From assembly GCF_900155965.1 (NCBI RefSeq), contig NZ_FTMG01000011.1, positions 1-64,000 on the forward strand: a stretch of DNA of 64,000 nucleotides, in the 5' to 3' direction. The notes below the pieces were generated by a model that ran no database searches, was not told the origin of the DNA, and saw only the letters and a list, made by a program, of their open reading frames with translations. This stretch comes from Mucilaginibacter lappiensis. GTDB taxonomy: Bacteria; Bacteroidota; Bacteroidia; Sphingobacteriales; Sphingobacteriaceae. Of the stretch, positions 6,887 through 14,723 are shown piece by piece; the first letter of the stretch is position 1, and every line of letters starts with the position of its first letter. A program made the translations under genes and the position numbers.

Positions 6887-7450
6887 ATGAGCGAACTCAT
6901 TAAAAAACAAGTGACTGATGCAAAGGCTTTAATGGACAAAGCCATTGACCATGCCGATAGTGAATTAAATAAGATACGTGCTGGTAAAGCAAACCCATCT
7001 TTACTGGATGATATTATGGTTGATTACTACGGTACGCCAACCGCGCTAAGCCAGGTAGGTAACGTTAACACGCCCGATGCACGTACTATTATTGTACAAC
7101 CATGGGAAAAATCATTATTGAGTGCTATCGAAAAAGCCATTAAAGAATCAAATCTTGGTTTTAATCCTCAAAATGATGGTGTTATTATCCGCATCAATGT
7201 ACCACCATTGACCGAAGAACGCCGCCGCGACCTGGTTAAAAAGGCAAAAGGCGAGGCTGAAACCGGTAAAATAGCCATCCGTAACATCCGCAAAGATGCT
7301 AACGAAAAGATCAAGAAATTAAAAACAGAAGGTGTTTCTGAAGATGAGATCAAAGTAGGTGAAGCTGAAGTTCAAAAACTAACAGATGCTTATATTATCA
7401 AGATAGACCAGCTTTCAGAAGCCAAAGAAAAAGATATCATGACGGTTTAA
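6887..7450 (+). CDS. frr: Ribosome recycling factor
   Basis: RRF works with EF-G to split post-termination ribosomes. The protein from the ATG at 6887 (MSELIKKQVTDAK) is 187 residues, the normal length; the longer frame back to 6800 would add 29 residues with no family similarity. The helical bundle start (LNKIRAGKANPSLLDDIMVDYYGTP) and the conserved QPWEKSLLSAIEKAI and VPPLTEERRRDLVKKAK blocks are all intact. A strong terminator follows. pyrH, its common neighbour, is not adjacent. Confidence 0.96.
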   Translation: MSELIKKQVTDAKALMDKAIDHADSELNKIRAGKANPSLLDDIMVDYYGTPTALSQVGNVNTPDARTIIVQPWEKSLLSAIEKAIKESNLGFNPQNDGVIIRINVPPLTEERRRDLVKKAKGEAETGKIAIRNIRKDANEKIKKLKTEGVSEDEIKVGEAEVQKLTDAYIIKIDQLSEAKEKDIMTV

Positions 7451-7471
7451 ATATTAACCTTATGTCAAATT

Positions 7472-7510
7472 AAAAGGGAATGAGCTACTTAGCCATTCCC
7501 TTTTTTTATT
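7472..7510 (+). terminator. frr terminator
   Basis: AAAAGGGAATG (7472-7482) pairs with CATTCCCTTTT (7494-7504) and is followed by a long T run. The loop contains an ATG from which a longer version of the next ABC transporter could be read, but that start is inside the terminator and is not credible. Confidence 0.9.
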
Positions 7511-7514
7511 TTTG
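7507..7514 (+). promoter_or_regulatory. TAnnTTTG box overlapping the frr terminator T run
   Basis: TATTTTTG lies 10 bases before the ATG at 7525. If used, the ABC transporter mRNA would have almost no leader. It shares bases with the T run of the frr terminator. Confidence 0.4.
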
Positions 7515-7524
7515 CCCTACAAAC

Positions 7525-9291
7525 ATGAATATACTCATTTCTTACTTAAAAAAGCATCGCTGGATAGTTGTGCTGGCCCTGTTCCTGGCGGCCATGAACA
7601 TAGGCTTTTCGCTGCTTGACCCCTGGATAACCGGGCGCATTGTTGACCGGGTTATCGAAAAACGCAGCACACTCCAGTATCAGGAATACCTTCACCAGGT
7701 ATTAATACTCATCGGCGCAGCCATTGGCGTGGCCATGGTATCGCGTATAGCAAAAAACTTCCAGGACTATTTTACCAATATCATTACCCAAAAGGTGGGT
7801 GCCGAAATGTATGCCGATGGTTTGCGTCATTCGCTTGAATTACCTTACCAGGTGTTTGAAGATCAGCGCAGCGGTGAAACCTTGGGCATTTTACAAAAAG
7901 TTAGGCTCGACTGCGAAAAATTCATCACCTCGTTTATCTCTATCCTTTTTGTATCGCTCATCGGGATGGTATTTGTTATCGTGTACTCGGTAAGTGTGAG
8001 CTACCAGGTAACGCTGGTATATTTTGCCGCTATACCTATTATCACTTTTGTGAGTATGGCCATGAGCCGCAAAATAAAAACCATTCAAAAAAAGATCGTA
8101 TCAGAAACCACCGCTTTGGCTGGTTCAACTACCGAATCATTAAGAAACATTGAACTGGTAAAAAGTTTGGGTTTGGCCAAGCAGGAAATTGCCCGCTTAA
8201 ACAATACCACTTACAAAATATTGGACCTGGAGCTTAAAAAGGTAAAATATGTACGCAGTATGAGCTTTGTGCAGGGTACTACGGTAAACCTGGTACGGAG
8301 TGTAATGGTAGTGGTGTTATTGCTGCTTATTTTTAAACAAACCATTTCTCCGGGGCAATACTTTAGCTTTTTGTTCTATTCCTTCTTCCTGTTCAACCCG
8401 CTACAGGAGCTGGGTAACGTGATCCTGTCATGGCGCGAGGCCGAAGTTTCGCTGGGTAATTTTAAAAGTATACTAAGTATACCTATTGATAAAAAGCCTG
8501 AGAAACCGGTGTTGTTGGAAAAGGTAAACACCTTAACCTTTAAGGATGTTACCTTTAAGCATTTAACCGCCAATCGCAACGCCCTTAATCATATCAGCTT
8601 TGAAACCAATACCGGCGAAACCATCGCTTTTGTTGGTCCGTCAGGGTCAGGTAAAACAACCCTTGTAAAATTATTGGTTGGTTTATATCAGCCTTTGGAT
8701 GGGGATGTTTTATACAACAATGTTTTAAGCCGGGATATTGATCTTGATCAGCTGCGTGAGAAAATTGGTTTTGTAACCCAGGATACTCAACTGTTCTCGG
8801 GTACCATACGCGAAAACCTGTTGTTTGTACGCCCCGAAGCTACCGACGAGGAATGTATGAATGTACTGCAGCGTGCCGCCTGTCAAACCCTGCTTGCCCG
8901 TGCCGATAAAGGCCTGAGCACCGTGATTGGGGAAGGTGGTGTAAAGGTATCCGGTGGCGAAAAACAACGCCTCTCGATAGCCCGCGCGTTGCTGCGCAGG
9001 CCCGATATCCTGGTGTTTGATGAGGCTACCTCTTCATTAGATTCCATCACCGAGGAAGAGATCACCGAAACCATCCGCAATGTATCCGAACAGGAAAACC
9101 ATATTACTATCCTGATCGCTCACCGCCTATCAACCATTATGCATGCCGATAGCATCTATGTACTTGAAAAGGGCCGCATCATTGAATCGGGCAAACACCA
9201 TGACCTGTTAAGTCAGAAAGGGCTATACTATGCCATGTGGCGTCAGCAAATAGGGGAGAAGGATACGGTTGAAGAAGTAGAGGTGAAGTAA
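7525..9291 (+). CDS. ABC exporter, fused membrane and ATP-binding domains (type IV half-transporter)
   Basis: The 588-residue protein has six membrane helices in about residues 1-310 and a C-terminal ATP-binding domain with Walker A GPSGSGKTT, Q-loop FVTQDTQLF, signature VSGGEKQRLSIARALLR, Walker B DILVFDEATSSLD and the H-loop histidine in IAHRLSTI. This is the layout of MsbA/LmrA-like homodimeric exporters of lipids or drugs. I start at the ATG at 7525 (MNILISYLKKHRW); an in-frame ATG at 7480 lies in the frr terminator. The substrate cannot be told from the sequence. It stands alone between frr and a repeat-rich insertion. Confidence 0.9.
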   Translation: MNILISYLKKHRWIVVLALFLAAMNIGFSLLDPWITGRIVDRVIEKRSTLQYQEYLHQVLILIGAAIGVAMVSRIAKNFQDYFTNIITQKVGAEMYADGLRHSLELPYQVFEDQRSGETLGILQKVRLDCEKFITSFISILFVSLIGMVFVIVYSVSVSYQVTLVYFAAIPIITFVSMAMSRKIKTIQKKIVSETTALAGSTTESLRNIELVKSLGLAKQEIARLNNTTYKILDLELKKVKYVRSMSFVQGTTVNLVRSVMVVVLLLLIFKQTISPGQYFSFLFYSFFLFNPLQELGNVILSWREAEVSLGNFKSILSIPIDKKPEKPVLLEKVNTLTFKDVTFKHLTANRNALNHISFETNTGETIAFVGPSGSGKTTLVKLLVGLYQPLDGDVLYNNVLSRDIDLDQLREKIGFVTQDTQLFSGTIRENLLFVRPEATDEECMNVLQRAACQTLLARADKGLSTVIGEGGVKVSGGEKQRLSIARALLRRPDILVFDEATSSLDSITEEEITETIRNVSEQENHITILIAHRLSTIMHADSIYVLEKGRIIESGKHHDLLSQKGLYYAMWRQQIGEKDTVEEVEVK

Positions 9292-9306
9292 AAGGATATA
9301 TTTTTA

Positions 9307-9493
9307 ATTTGTCATCCTGAGCGCAGTGAAGGATCTGGTCGTGAATATGTATGGCGAAGAGTCTCAGGGCCCTCTGCGAGAGACCCTGAGGGGATGGGAA
9401 AATTTGTCATCATAAGCATAGTGAGGATCTGGTCGTGAATCATGCATGACGAAGAGCCTCAGGGTCCTCCGCGAGAGACCCTGAGGGGACGTC
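9307..9493. repeat. Two tandem copies of a chimeric repeat (family A half plus REP palindrome)
   Basis: Two units of about 92 bases (9307-9402 and 9403-9493) each start with a TTTGTCATC half of repeat family A, continue GTGAGGATCTGGTCGTGAAT or a close variant, and end with a palindrome CTCAGGG...CCCTGAG (9363-9390 and 9458-9485). The palindrome has a 9-bp stem and a CTC/GAG inner stem, and is the same as those flanking the RAYT gene downstream. Confidence 0.75.
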
Positions 9494-9499
9494 AAATAG

Positions 9500-9537
9500 G
9501 CCCCCTCTAAATCTCCCCTGGAAGGGGAGACTTTTTA
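9500..9537. repeat. Partial copy of intergenic repeat family E
   Basis: GCCCCCTCTAAATCTCCCCT followed by GGAAGGGGAGAC is, read in reverse, the right end of the family E elements seen at 39212-39313 and 39860-39959. It lies just before the DUF2971 gene. Confidence 0.55.
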
Positions 9538-9559
9538 ACCTTTGATAACAGATAAATTT

Positions 9560-10306
9560 ATGAGTGAATTAAAAGTACATCCACATTTCGATTATCCCAA
9601 GGACCCTGGTACAACACTTTGGAGGTATATGGATTTTACAAAATTTCTCTCATTGTTAGAAGATTCAGCTTTATTTATGACAAGAGCTGATAAGTTCAGA
9701 GATCCGTTTGAGGGTACAATAACCTCCTTCGATAAGGCTAATAGGTATGCTATTTATGAAAAGGGGATGGCTGATATTTTACCACATATGGATCATTTAA
9801 GCGATTTGCAGCGTGAGCGATCTTATGTGAACTGCTGGCATGCAAATGAATTTGAATCTGCTGCAATGTGGGATTTGTATCTTAAATCAAATGAAGGTAT
9901 TGCTATTAAAACGACTTTTCAAATGCTATCTGATAGTATCGCGGATGGTCAAAAGGTTTGGATTGGGAGCGTAGAATATATTGATTATAATACTACAGCT
10001 ACACCGAGAGGCAATCTTTATTCCCCGATGTTTCTAAAAAGAAAGAGTTTTGAACATGAAAGAGAGGTAAGGGTTTTTTATGGTGAGAATCCAAATGACT
10101 ATTCTGCCGGAAAAACTAAGCCAGATGAACCTAAATATCAATATGGGTTTAGCTTATCGGTTGATCTACACATATTAATACAAGAAGTTTACGTTTCACC
10201 TAACGCTCCAAGTTGGCTTTATAGGTTAATTCTAAAGGTTGCGGAGCGGTGTGAAATCGAGGCAAACGTGATACAATCAGACCTTTATAAATCACCTATT
10301 TTTTGA
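9560..10306 (+). CDS. DUF2971 family protein
   Basis: A soluble protein of 248 residues from the ATG at 9560 (MSELKVHPHF). It shows the DUF2971 pattern: LWRYMDFTKFLSLLEDSALFMTRADKF near the start, FRDPFEGT, then VNCWHANEFESAAMWDLY with the conserved Cys-Trp and Met-Trp pairs, GIAIKTT, VEYIDY and a basic KRKSFEHEREVRV block. The function of the family is unknown; members turn up in mobile and defence-rich regions. The gene lies between REP palindromes (9458-9485 and 10326-10353), looks more AT-rich than the core genes and precedes a RAYT transposase, so it may be recently acquired cargo. An in-frame TTG at 9542 is a less likely start. Confidence 0.75.
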   Translation: MSELKVHPHFDYPKDPGTTLWRYMDFTKFLSLLEDSALFMTRADKFRDPFEGTITSFDKANRYAIYEKGMADILPHMDHLSDLQRERSYVNCWHANEFESAAMWDLYLKSNEGIAIKTTFQMLSDSIADGQKVWIGSVEYIDYNTTATPRGNLYSPMFLKRKSFEHEREVRVFYGENPNDYSAGKTKPDEPKYQYGFSLSVDLHILIQEVYVSPNAPSWLYRLILKVAERCEIEANVIQSDLYKSPIF

Positions 10307-10325
10307 TATAACTTTTTCCCGTCCC

Positions 10326-10353
10326 CTCAGGGTCTCTCGCAGAGGACCCTGAG
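10326..10353 (-). repeat. REP palindrome left of the RAYT gene
   Basis: A 28-base palindrome, CTCAGGGTC / GACCCTGAG with an inner CTC/GAG stem, in inverted orientation relative to the three other copies. It also marks the right side of the DUF2971 gene. Confidence 0.75.
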
Positions 10354-10412
10354 GTATCCTTGGTTGGCACTTTTCACACTATACTTGAGGCCCAAATTAT
10401 TTATATTTAGAC

Positions 10413-10985
10413 ATGGCCATCAAAACTAATCATCAACTTACCGAAGCCACCTGGTTTATTACATTTACCTGTTATAATTGGATTCCATTATTTGAGATAG
10501 CTAAGGCGCATCATTTAGTGTACAATTGGTTGAAGTTAATCGCAGATAAATATCAAATACAAACACACGCGTTTGTAATAATGCCTAATCACGTACATAT
10601 CTTAATAAGAATTGAGAATGATTTGTTAAATCTGAATAAGATAATCAGCAATGGAAAGCGGTTTATAGCCTACGAACTTATTAATCTATTGAAAGTAGCT
10701 AATCAGAATAATGTGCTTGGTCAACTTTCATCTGCGTGTACTTCGCTTGAAATAAGCAAAGGGCAACTTCATAAAACCTTCGAGTCTTCATTTGACGCGA
10801 AACCTATTTATACCCGTGAATTTCTATTTCAGAAATTGGATTATATCCACCATAATCCGGTAAGTGGGAAATGGAACTTATGCGAAGAATATACTGAATA
10901 TCCACATAGCAGTGCTTCTTATTACATCGATGAGAAACCAAACTCTTTTGTTTCCATTGTTGATTATCGGGATTATTGGATTTGA
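10413..10985 (+). CDS. REP-associated tyrosine transposase (RAYT, Y1_Tnp/IS200-like)
   Basis: A 190-residue single-strand transposase. The HUH metal-binding motif is at 60-62 (MPNHVHILI) and the catalytic tyrosine is most likely Y144 (QKLDYIHHNPV), both in the sequence context typical of RAYTs. The opening TWFITFTCYNWIPLF is the usual N-terminal strand. RAYTs cut single-stranded REP hairpins at a tetranucleotide beside the stem. The gene is full length and intact, and is flanked by inverted copies of a 28-base palindrome, its likely substrate. It is AT-rich compared with nearby core genes. Confidence 0.88.
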   Translation: MAIKTNHQLTEATWFITFTCYNWIPLFEIAKAHHLVYNWLKLIADKYQIQTHAFVIMPNHVHILIRIENDLLNLNKIISNGKRFIAYELINLLKVANQNNVLGQLSSACTSLEISKGQLHKTFESSFDAKPIYTREFLFQKLDYIHHNPVSGKWNLCEEYTEYPHSSASYYIDEKPNSFVSIVDYRDYWI

Positions 10986-10997
10986 AGATTCAAGAGT

Positions 10998-11025
10998 CTC
11001 AGGGTCCTCTGCGAGAGACCCTGAG
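10998..11025 (+). repeat. REP palindrome right of the RAYT gene
   Basis: A 28-base palindrome with a 9-bp perfect outer stem, starting 12 bases after the RAYT stop, in the same orientation as the copies at 9363 and 9458 and opposite to the copy at 10326. Confidence 0.75.
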
Positions 11026-11065
11026 GGGACCTCAGGAGATTGCCACGCTATTGCTCGCAAGATCA

Positions 11066-11869
11066 TTAATTCAATGATTGTAGCATATTGGATAGCTCAA
11101 CCGGCATTGTGATCATCGCATCATGCCCTGTTTTAAGTTCAAGATATTTCCAGTCATTGCTGCTTTTTGTTTTGTCAGCAAAAGGTTTGATTGCCCGCAG
11201 TTCAGGTTGGGTACAAGCAATATAGACTAAGGGCAAGTGATTACCGTAAGCGTGTTTTAGTATCAAAGGTTGAGAGAACGTTTTGAATGGCTGATTGGTA
11301 AGGCGGTCATTTACCCATTTGATATCGGCGGTGTTTGTTACACCGAAAAAATCGCTGGTAAAAAATGGGATGCTTAACCCTTTATCGTAATCATTTGTCG
11401 CCTTAACAAAATAGGCTCTGATATCGTCTGGACTTACATCAAGCGCACTTTGGCCGTTTTCCATAAGCATAGCATCAAGGAAAACCAATTTTGACAGTCT
11501 TTCCGGTATTCTGTCTGCTACGCCTGCTATTACCGCTCCTGCATAACTATGACCTACAAGAATTACGTTGTGAAGGTCCTCCTCAATAATGAAATTCACG
11601 ATGTCATCTATATGGGTATTTAAATCGATCTTATCGTTTAATGTATTTTTATGTTCCGCAAGTCCGGCTAAAGTCGGTGTATAAACAAGGGCACCCTTGG
11701 CGCGTAACTCCTTACTCACCCTTTGCCAGCACCAGCCCCCATGAAATGCACCATGTACCAGAACAAAAACAGGTTGCTTACCAGCGGGTTGTGCATTAGC
11801 GTTGAAGACTGATATAAGAAGGATCAGTAGGAGGTAAAATGACTTTTTACTAATGATATATAATTTCAT
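11066..11869 (-). CDS. Secreted alpha/beta hydrolase
   Basis: A 267-residue protein with a signal peptide (hydrophobic stretch about 10-22, cleavage after NANA or AQ). The hydrolase core follows: oxyanion-hole VHGAFHGGWCW near 38-48, nucleophile Ser at 108 in GHSYAG, a DAML strand near 150, and a C-terminal LKTGHDAMI that supplies the catalytic His. The pattern resembles salicylate-esterase and EstC-like hydrolases. The substrate is unknown. It is divergently transcribed from an HxlR regulator with an 87-base shared gap, which suggests that regulator controls it. Confidence 0.82.
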   Translation of the reverse strand: MKLYIISKKSFYLLLILLISVFNANAQPAGKQPVFVLVHGAFHGGWCWQRVSKELRAKGALVYTPTLAGLAEHKNTLNDKIDLNTHIDDIVNFIIEEDLHNVILVGHSYAGAVIAGVADRIPERLSKLVFLDAMLMENGQSALDVSPDDIRAYFVKATNDYDKGLSIPFFTSDFFGVTNTADIKWVNDRLTNQPFKTFSQPLILKHAYGNHLPLVYIACTQPELRAIKPFADKTKSSNDWKYLELKTGHDAMITMPVELSNMLQSLN

Positions 11870-11876
11870 AATCTGT

Positions 11877-11884
11877 TATTTTTG
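11877..11884 (+). promoter_or_regulatory. TAnnTTTG box for the HxlR gene
   Basis: TATTTTTG on the plus strand in the divergent intergenic region, 72 bases before the HxlR start at 11957. The same 87 bases must also hold the hydrolase promoter and any HxlR operator. Confidence 0.35.
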
Positions 11885-11956
11885 TGCAAAGGTCGCCCGG
11901 GATGATTTGCAATCCAATAACTCACCCGAAAGTGAGGAACACCTGAAAATGAGCTT

Positions 11957-12337
11957 ATGTCAACTGAACTAAAACCAGGAACATCCAACGCCTGTAATAT
12001 TACCGCATTAAGCCTTGCGTGTGAGGTAAACGATGTGTTAAGAGATATTAGCCCGAGATGGAAAATGCAGATTTTGCATAAGATAGCGGCTGGAGTTGGC
12101 CAATTTAGCACATTGAAGCATGCTTTTCCTTCTCTTTCTGATCAGATTTTGGGTAAAAGGCTTGGAGAATTAGTTAACGATGAATTGATTCTTAAAGTGA
12201 TCATTAAGCAAAAGCCACCGCAGCGCATTAATTACTATATCTCGGATAAGGGCCTTGAGTTATTAAAAGTTATTGATGACTTGCATAAATGGGGGCTTAA
12301 ATGGAGTTTATCTGCTGACGGGGGAGAGGAAAAATAA
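11957..12337 (+). CDS. HxlR-family winged-helix transcriptional regulator
   Basis: A 126-residue DNA-binding protein with the HxlR pattern: DVLRDISPRWKMQILHKIAAG, then QFSTLKHAFPSLSDQILGKRLGELVNDELI (recognition helix) and a wing region with IKQKPPQRINYYISDKGLELL. HxlR regulators often respond to aldehydes, oxidants or aromatic compounds and act on a divergent gene. Here that gene is the secreted alpha/beta hydrolase at 11066-11869. The Cys residues at about 13 and 22 could act in redox sensing, but this is a guess. Confidence 0.85.
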   Translation: MSTELKPGTSNACNITALSLACEVNDVLRDISPRWKMQILHKIAAGVGQFSTLKHAFPSLSDQILGKRLGELVNDELILKVIIKQKPPQRINYYISDKGLELLKVIDDLHKWGLKWSLSADGGEEK

Positions 12338-12344
12338 AAAAACA

Positions 12345-12430
12345 TGTCATTGCGAGTTACGAAGCAATCTCGTAGCTATTCTTATCCATTAGAACGCGAA
12401 GAGATTGCACTGTATTGCTCAGCAATGCCA
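12345..12430. repeat. Palindromic intergenic repeat, family C (TGTCATTGCGAG)
   Basis: The element starts TGTCATTGCGAGTTACGAAG and contains CAATCTCGTAGCTATTCTTA with a mirrored GCGAAGAGATTGC; the right end is diverged. A better-preserved copy in the opposite orientation lies at 58901-58988, sharing the central TAAGAATAGC word. Confidence 0.65.
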
Positions 12431-12446
12431 TATTGTATATTAACGG

Positions 12447-12529
12447 TTTGTCATCCTATACGCAGCGAAGGATCCATTCGTGAACTAGTATGATGAATAT
12501 CAGATGATTCAAACGTTAAGCATGACAAA
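12447..12529. repeat. Palindromic intergenic repeat, family A
   Basis: The copy starts TTTGTCATCCTATACGCAGC, contains GAAGGATCCATTCGTGAA, and ends AAGCATGACAAA. It directly follows a family C copy. Confidence 0.7.
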
Positions 12530-12573
12530 ACTGTTGTGTTAGGCTTTATTCCCCTTCAGGAGGCCAGCGGGTC

Positions 12574-13299
12574 TTAGATATTCTTATCCTCAATCATTTT
12601 GAAGAAATCATCGCGGTAAGTATCGCCAACGGGGATGATCTTGTCGCCTATCTGGATGCGGCTGCGTTCGATGCTGTCGATCTTGTTGAGGGCTACGATG
12701 TATGATTTGTGTACACGGATAAAATGTTTTTCGGGCAGGGCATCTTCCATTTTTTTCATTCCCTGCAGGGTAATGATACGCTCGGCCGTAGTAAATATGG
12801 ATATATAATCTTTCAGCCCTTCAATAAATAAAATATCGTGCAGATAAACCTTTTGGATCTTGTGTTCGGTTTTAACAAAAATAAAATCGGTCGAAAAATC
12901 ATCCATCTGTATCGGCTCAGTCTGTTGAACTGTTTTAATGACCGGTTGTATAATACTTTGCGCTTTTTGAACTGATTTAAAGAACCTGTCGAGTGCGATA
13001 GGTTTAAGCAGGTAATCAACTACATCCAGTTCATAACCTTCCAGCGCGTATTGCGGATAGGCGGTAGTTAAAATCACTTTGGCTTTGCCATTGGATATTT
13101 TTAAAAACTGGATACCGGTAAGCTCAGGCATTTGCACATCTAAAAACACCAGGTCAACATTGCCGCCCTGAACTATGGTCAGCGCTTCGATAGGATTGGT
13201 GGTAGCTTTTACCAATTGCAAGAAAGGCATTTTGGAAATATAATCTTCCAATATATGCAGCGCTAAAGGCTCATCATCAACTACCAGGCATCGGATCAT
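12574..13299 (-). CDS. LytTR-family response regulator
   Basis: A 241-residue regulator with an N-terminal receiver domain (acidic pair D8-D9, phosphoacceptor D54 in LVFLDVQMPE, conserved Lys in YLLKPI near 97) and a C-terminal LytTR DNA-binding domain from about 140 (FVKTEHKIQKVYLHDILFIEGLKDYISIFT). The histidine kinase gene lies just upstream on the same strand. LytTR regulators bind short direct repeats near target promoters. The divergent ABC transporter operon at 14724-16632 is the obvious candidate target. Confidence 0.93.
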   Translation of the reverse strand: MIRCLVVDDEPLALHILEDYISKMPFLQLVKATTNPIEALTIVQGGNVDLVFLDVQMPELTGIQFLKISNGKAKVILTTAYPQYALEGYELDVVDYLLKPIALDRFFKSVQKAQSIIQPVIKTVQQTEPIQMDDFSTDFIFVKTEHKIQKVYLHDILFIEGLKDYISIFTTAERIITLQGMKKMEDALPEKHFIRVHKSYIVALNKIDSIERSRIQIGDKIIPVGDTYRDDFFKMIEDKNI

Positions 13300-13373
13300 G
13301 TTGTAAAAATAAGTGTTCTAATGATTTATCGTTAATTTTTTTGTTTCCCGTTCAATAACGGATTAATGCCTTG

Positions 13374-14459
13374 TTATAGTACGATGGATAATTCACAGGT
13401 ATAGGTATCAACTTCATCCCTGATGTTCAGCGTATGTTTATAGGGATAAAGCAGATTAAGCCGCCTTTGTACATTATTTAAACCAATGCCACCTATCGTA
13501 TCGCGATTGTGTGTATGTTTTTTGTTTTGTATGTAAAAATGAAGCTTGCTCTCCTCTACATTGATCAATAGTTTAATTGGCGATGTAACGTCACTGGCCA
13601 CGCCATGCTTAAACGCGTTTTCGATAAAGGCAATCAGCAGCAATGGCACAATTTGCTGATTGGTTACCTCACCCATTACCTTAAAATCAATAAAAGCTTT
13701 ATTGCCAAACCGTATTTTTTGCAGGTCGATATAGTTATGCAGGTATTGAAGCTCCTTACTCAGATCTACCTTATTATCATTACACTCATACAGCATGTAC
13801 CGCATAATTTCGGATAATTTGAGGATAGCTTCGGGCGTAGTTTCCGAGCGCTGGTAAGCCAGCGAATAAATGCTGTTAAGCGAGTTAAATAAAAAATGAG
13901 GATTAATCTGCGACTTTAAAAAGGCCAGTTCGGCGCTCAGGCGCTGATTTTCCAGATCATGCTGGATACGTTCATTCAGAAACCAATCGGTTGTAAATTT
14001 GAGCACGGTGCTTAAGAATATAAATATTAGGCTGGTGAAAATGGTACTCAAAAAATAAGAGGGGAAGGTAATTACCTCTCCATGCTGGCGTACCAGCACA
14101 TATTGTCTAAACAGCAGGCCTACACCATATTTTCCCAGACCGTAAAGAATGATGGTAACAATAATAAACAAGGCGTAGGCCCAATAACGCTTTTTGTCTA
14201 AAAACCTGGGGATATAGATCAGGAAGTTAATATAAAACAAGCTGATGTTGATGGCCGGGTATAGCAAAAACAGGATCATCAGCTCTGTGTTGCTTAGCTT
14301 GGTATTGCTGTGTGCGAGGGATAAAAAGAGGGAGATGATACCCAGCCAAAAAAGTAAATGCCAGAATATTTGCCAGCCTCTTTTTATAATACGTGTTTGT
14401 TTATCTGATGCAACCAAAGTTTTTTTATTTAGAATCAAGAGCCCAGAGTCAAGAATCAA
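13374..14459 (-). CDS. LytS/YehU-type sensor histidine kinase
   Basis: Four membrane helices in the first 160 residues are followed by a His_kinase domain with the INPHFLFNSLNSIYSLA phosphoacceptor motif (about 187-203) and a GHKL-type ATPase region (PLLLIAFIENAFKHG, IGGIGLNNVQRRL). The protein is up to 361 residues. The start is uncertain: codons upstream of about 14417 overlap a low-complexity stretch of AGAATCAAG-like words, and a TTG at 14417 would give 347 residues. It pairs with the LytTR regulator immediately downstream, and the pair faces a divergent ABC transporter operon. The signal sensed is unknown. Confidence 0.9.
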   Translation of the reverse strand: MILDSGLLILNKKTLVASDKQTRIIKRGWQIFWHLLFWLGIISLFLSLAHSNTKLSNTELMILFLLYPAINISLFYINFLIYIPRFLDKKRYWAYALFIIVTIILYGLGKYGVGLLFRQYVLVRQHGEVITFPSYFLSTIFTSLIFIFLSTVLKFTTDWFLNERIQHDLENQRLSAELAFLKSQINPHFLFNSLNSIYSLAYQRSETTPEAILKLSEIMRYMLYECNDNKVDLSKELQYLHNYIDLQKIRFGNKAFIDFKVMGEVTNQQIVPLLLIAFIENAFKHGVASDVTSPIKLLINVEESKLHFYIQNKKHTHNRDTIGGIGLNNVQRRLNLLYPYKHTLNIRDEVDTYTCELSIVL

Positions 14460-14520
14460 GAGTGAAAATCAACCCGATATAATCGTCTTGGTTTCTGATT
14501 CTTATTTCTTGCCTCTCAAC
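14430..14520. repeat. Short-word repeat with inverted halves (AGAATCAAG / CTTGGTTTCTGATTCTT)
   Basis: The left half repeats AGAATCAAGAG, AGAGTCAAG and AATCAAGAG; the right half carries the reverse complement words CTTGGTTTCTGATTC and TTATTTCTTG. The arrangement, an inverted array of degenerate short words, resembles the larger TGCACATNTGCA array at 53464-53702. It overlaps the uncertain 5' end of the kinase gene. Confidence 0.35.
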
Positions 14521-14723
14521 ATACCGTCTAATTTAATATTTTGATGGGGATAAGCTGATACAATTATATATAGTATTTCATTTTATCGATGAACTGGCAT
14601 TTAAAATCGATGAACGGGTTAATGTGTTTAATTAACCGTTCATCTATAAACACAGACCGTTGGTCTAATACTTTTTAGCAGGTAAAATAATTAATATTCC
14701 TTTGTTGTATCAAAACACTCACG

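Larger units (their letters stand above)
10326..11025 (+). mobile_element. REP-RAYT unit: transposase gene bracketed by inverted palindromes
   Basis: The palindrome at 10326-10353 reads CTCAGGGTCTCTCGCAGAGG then ACCCTGAG; the one at 10998-11025 is the same sequence in the opposite orientation (CTCAGGGTCCTCTGCGAGAG then ACCCTGAG). Each has a 9-bp perfect outer stem. Between them lies a single Y1/HUH transposase gene of the REP-associated type. An inverted pair of REPs around the gene is the arrangement known from RAYT loci in other bacteria. Two more copies lie at 9363-9390 and 9458-9485. Confidence 0.75.

Noticed and set aside
7480..7524. Upstream ATG for the ABC exporter
   Set aside because: The codon lies in the loop of the frr terminator, and the extra 15 residues are read from the terminator itself.
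10326..11025. Classical IS200/IS605 insertion sequence
   Set aside because: The protein is longer and of the RAYT type, there is no TnpB, and the flanking palindromes form an inverted pair as in REP-RAYT loci.
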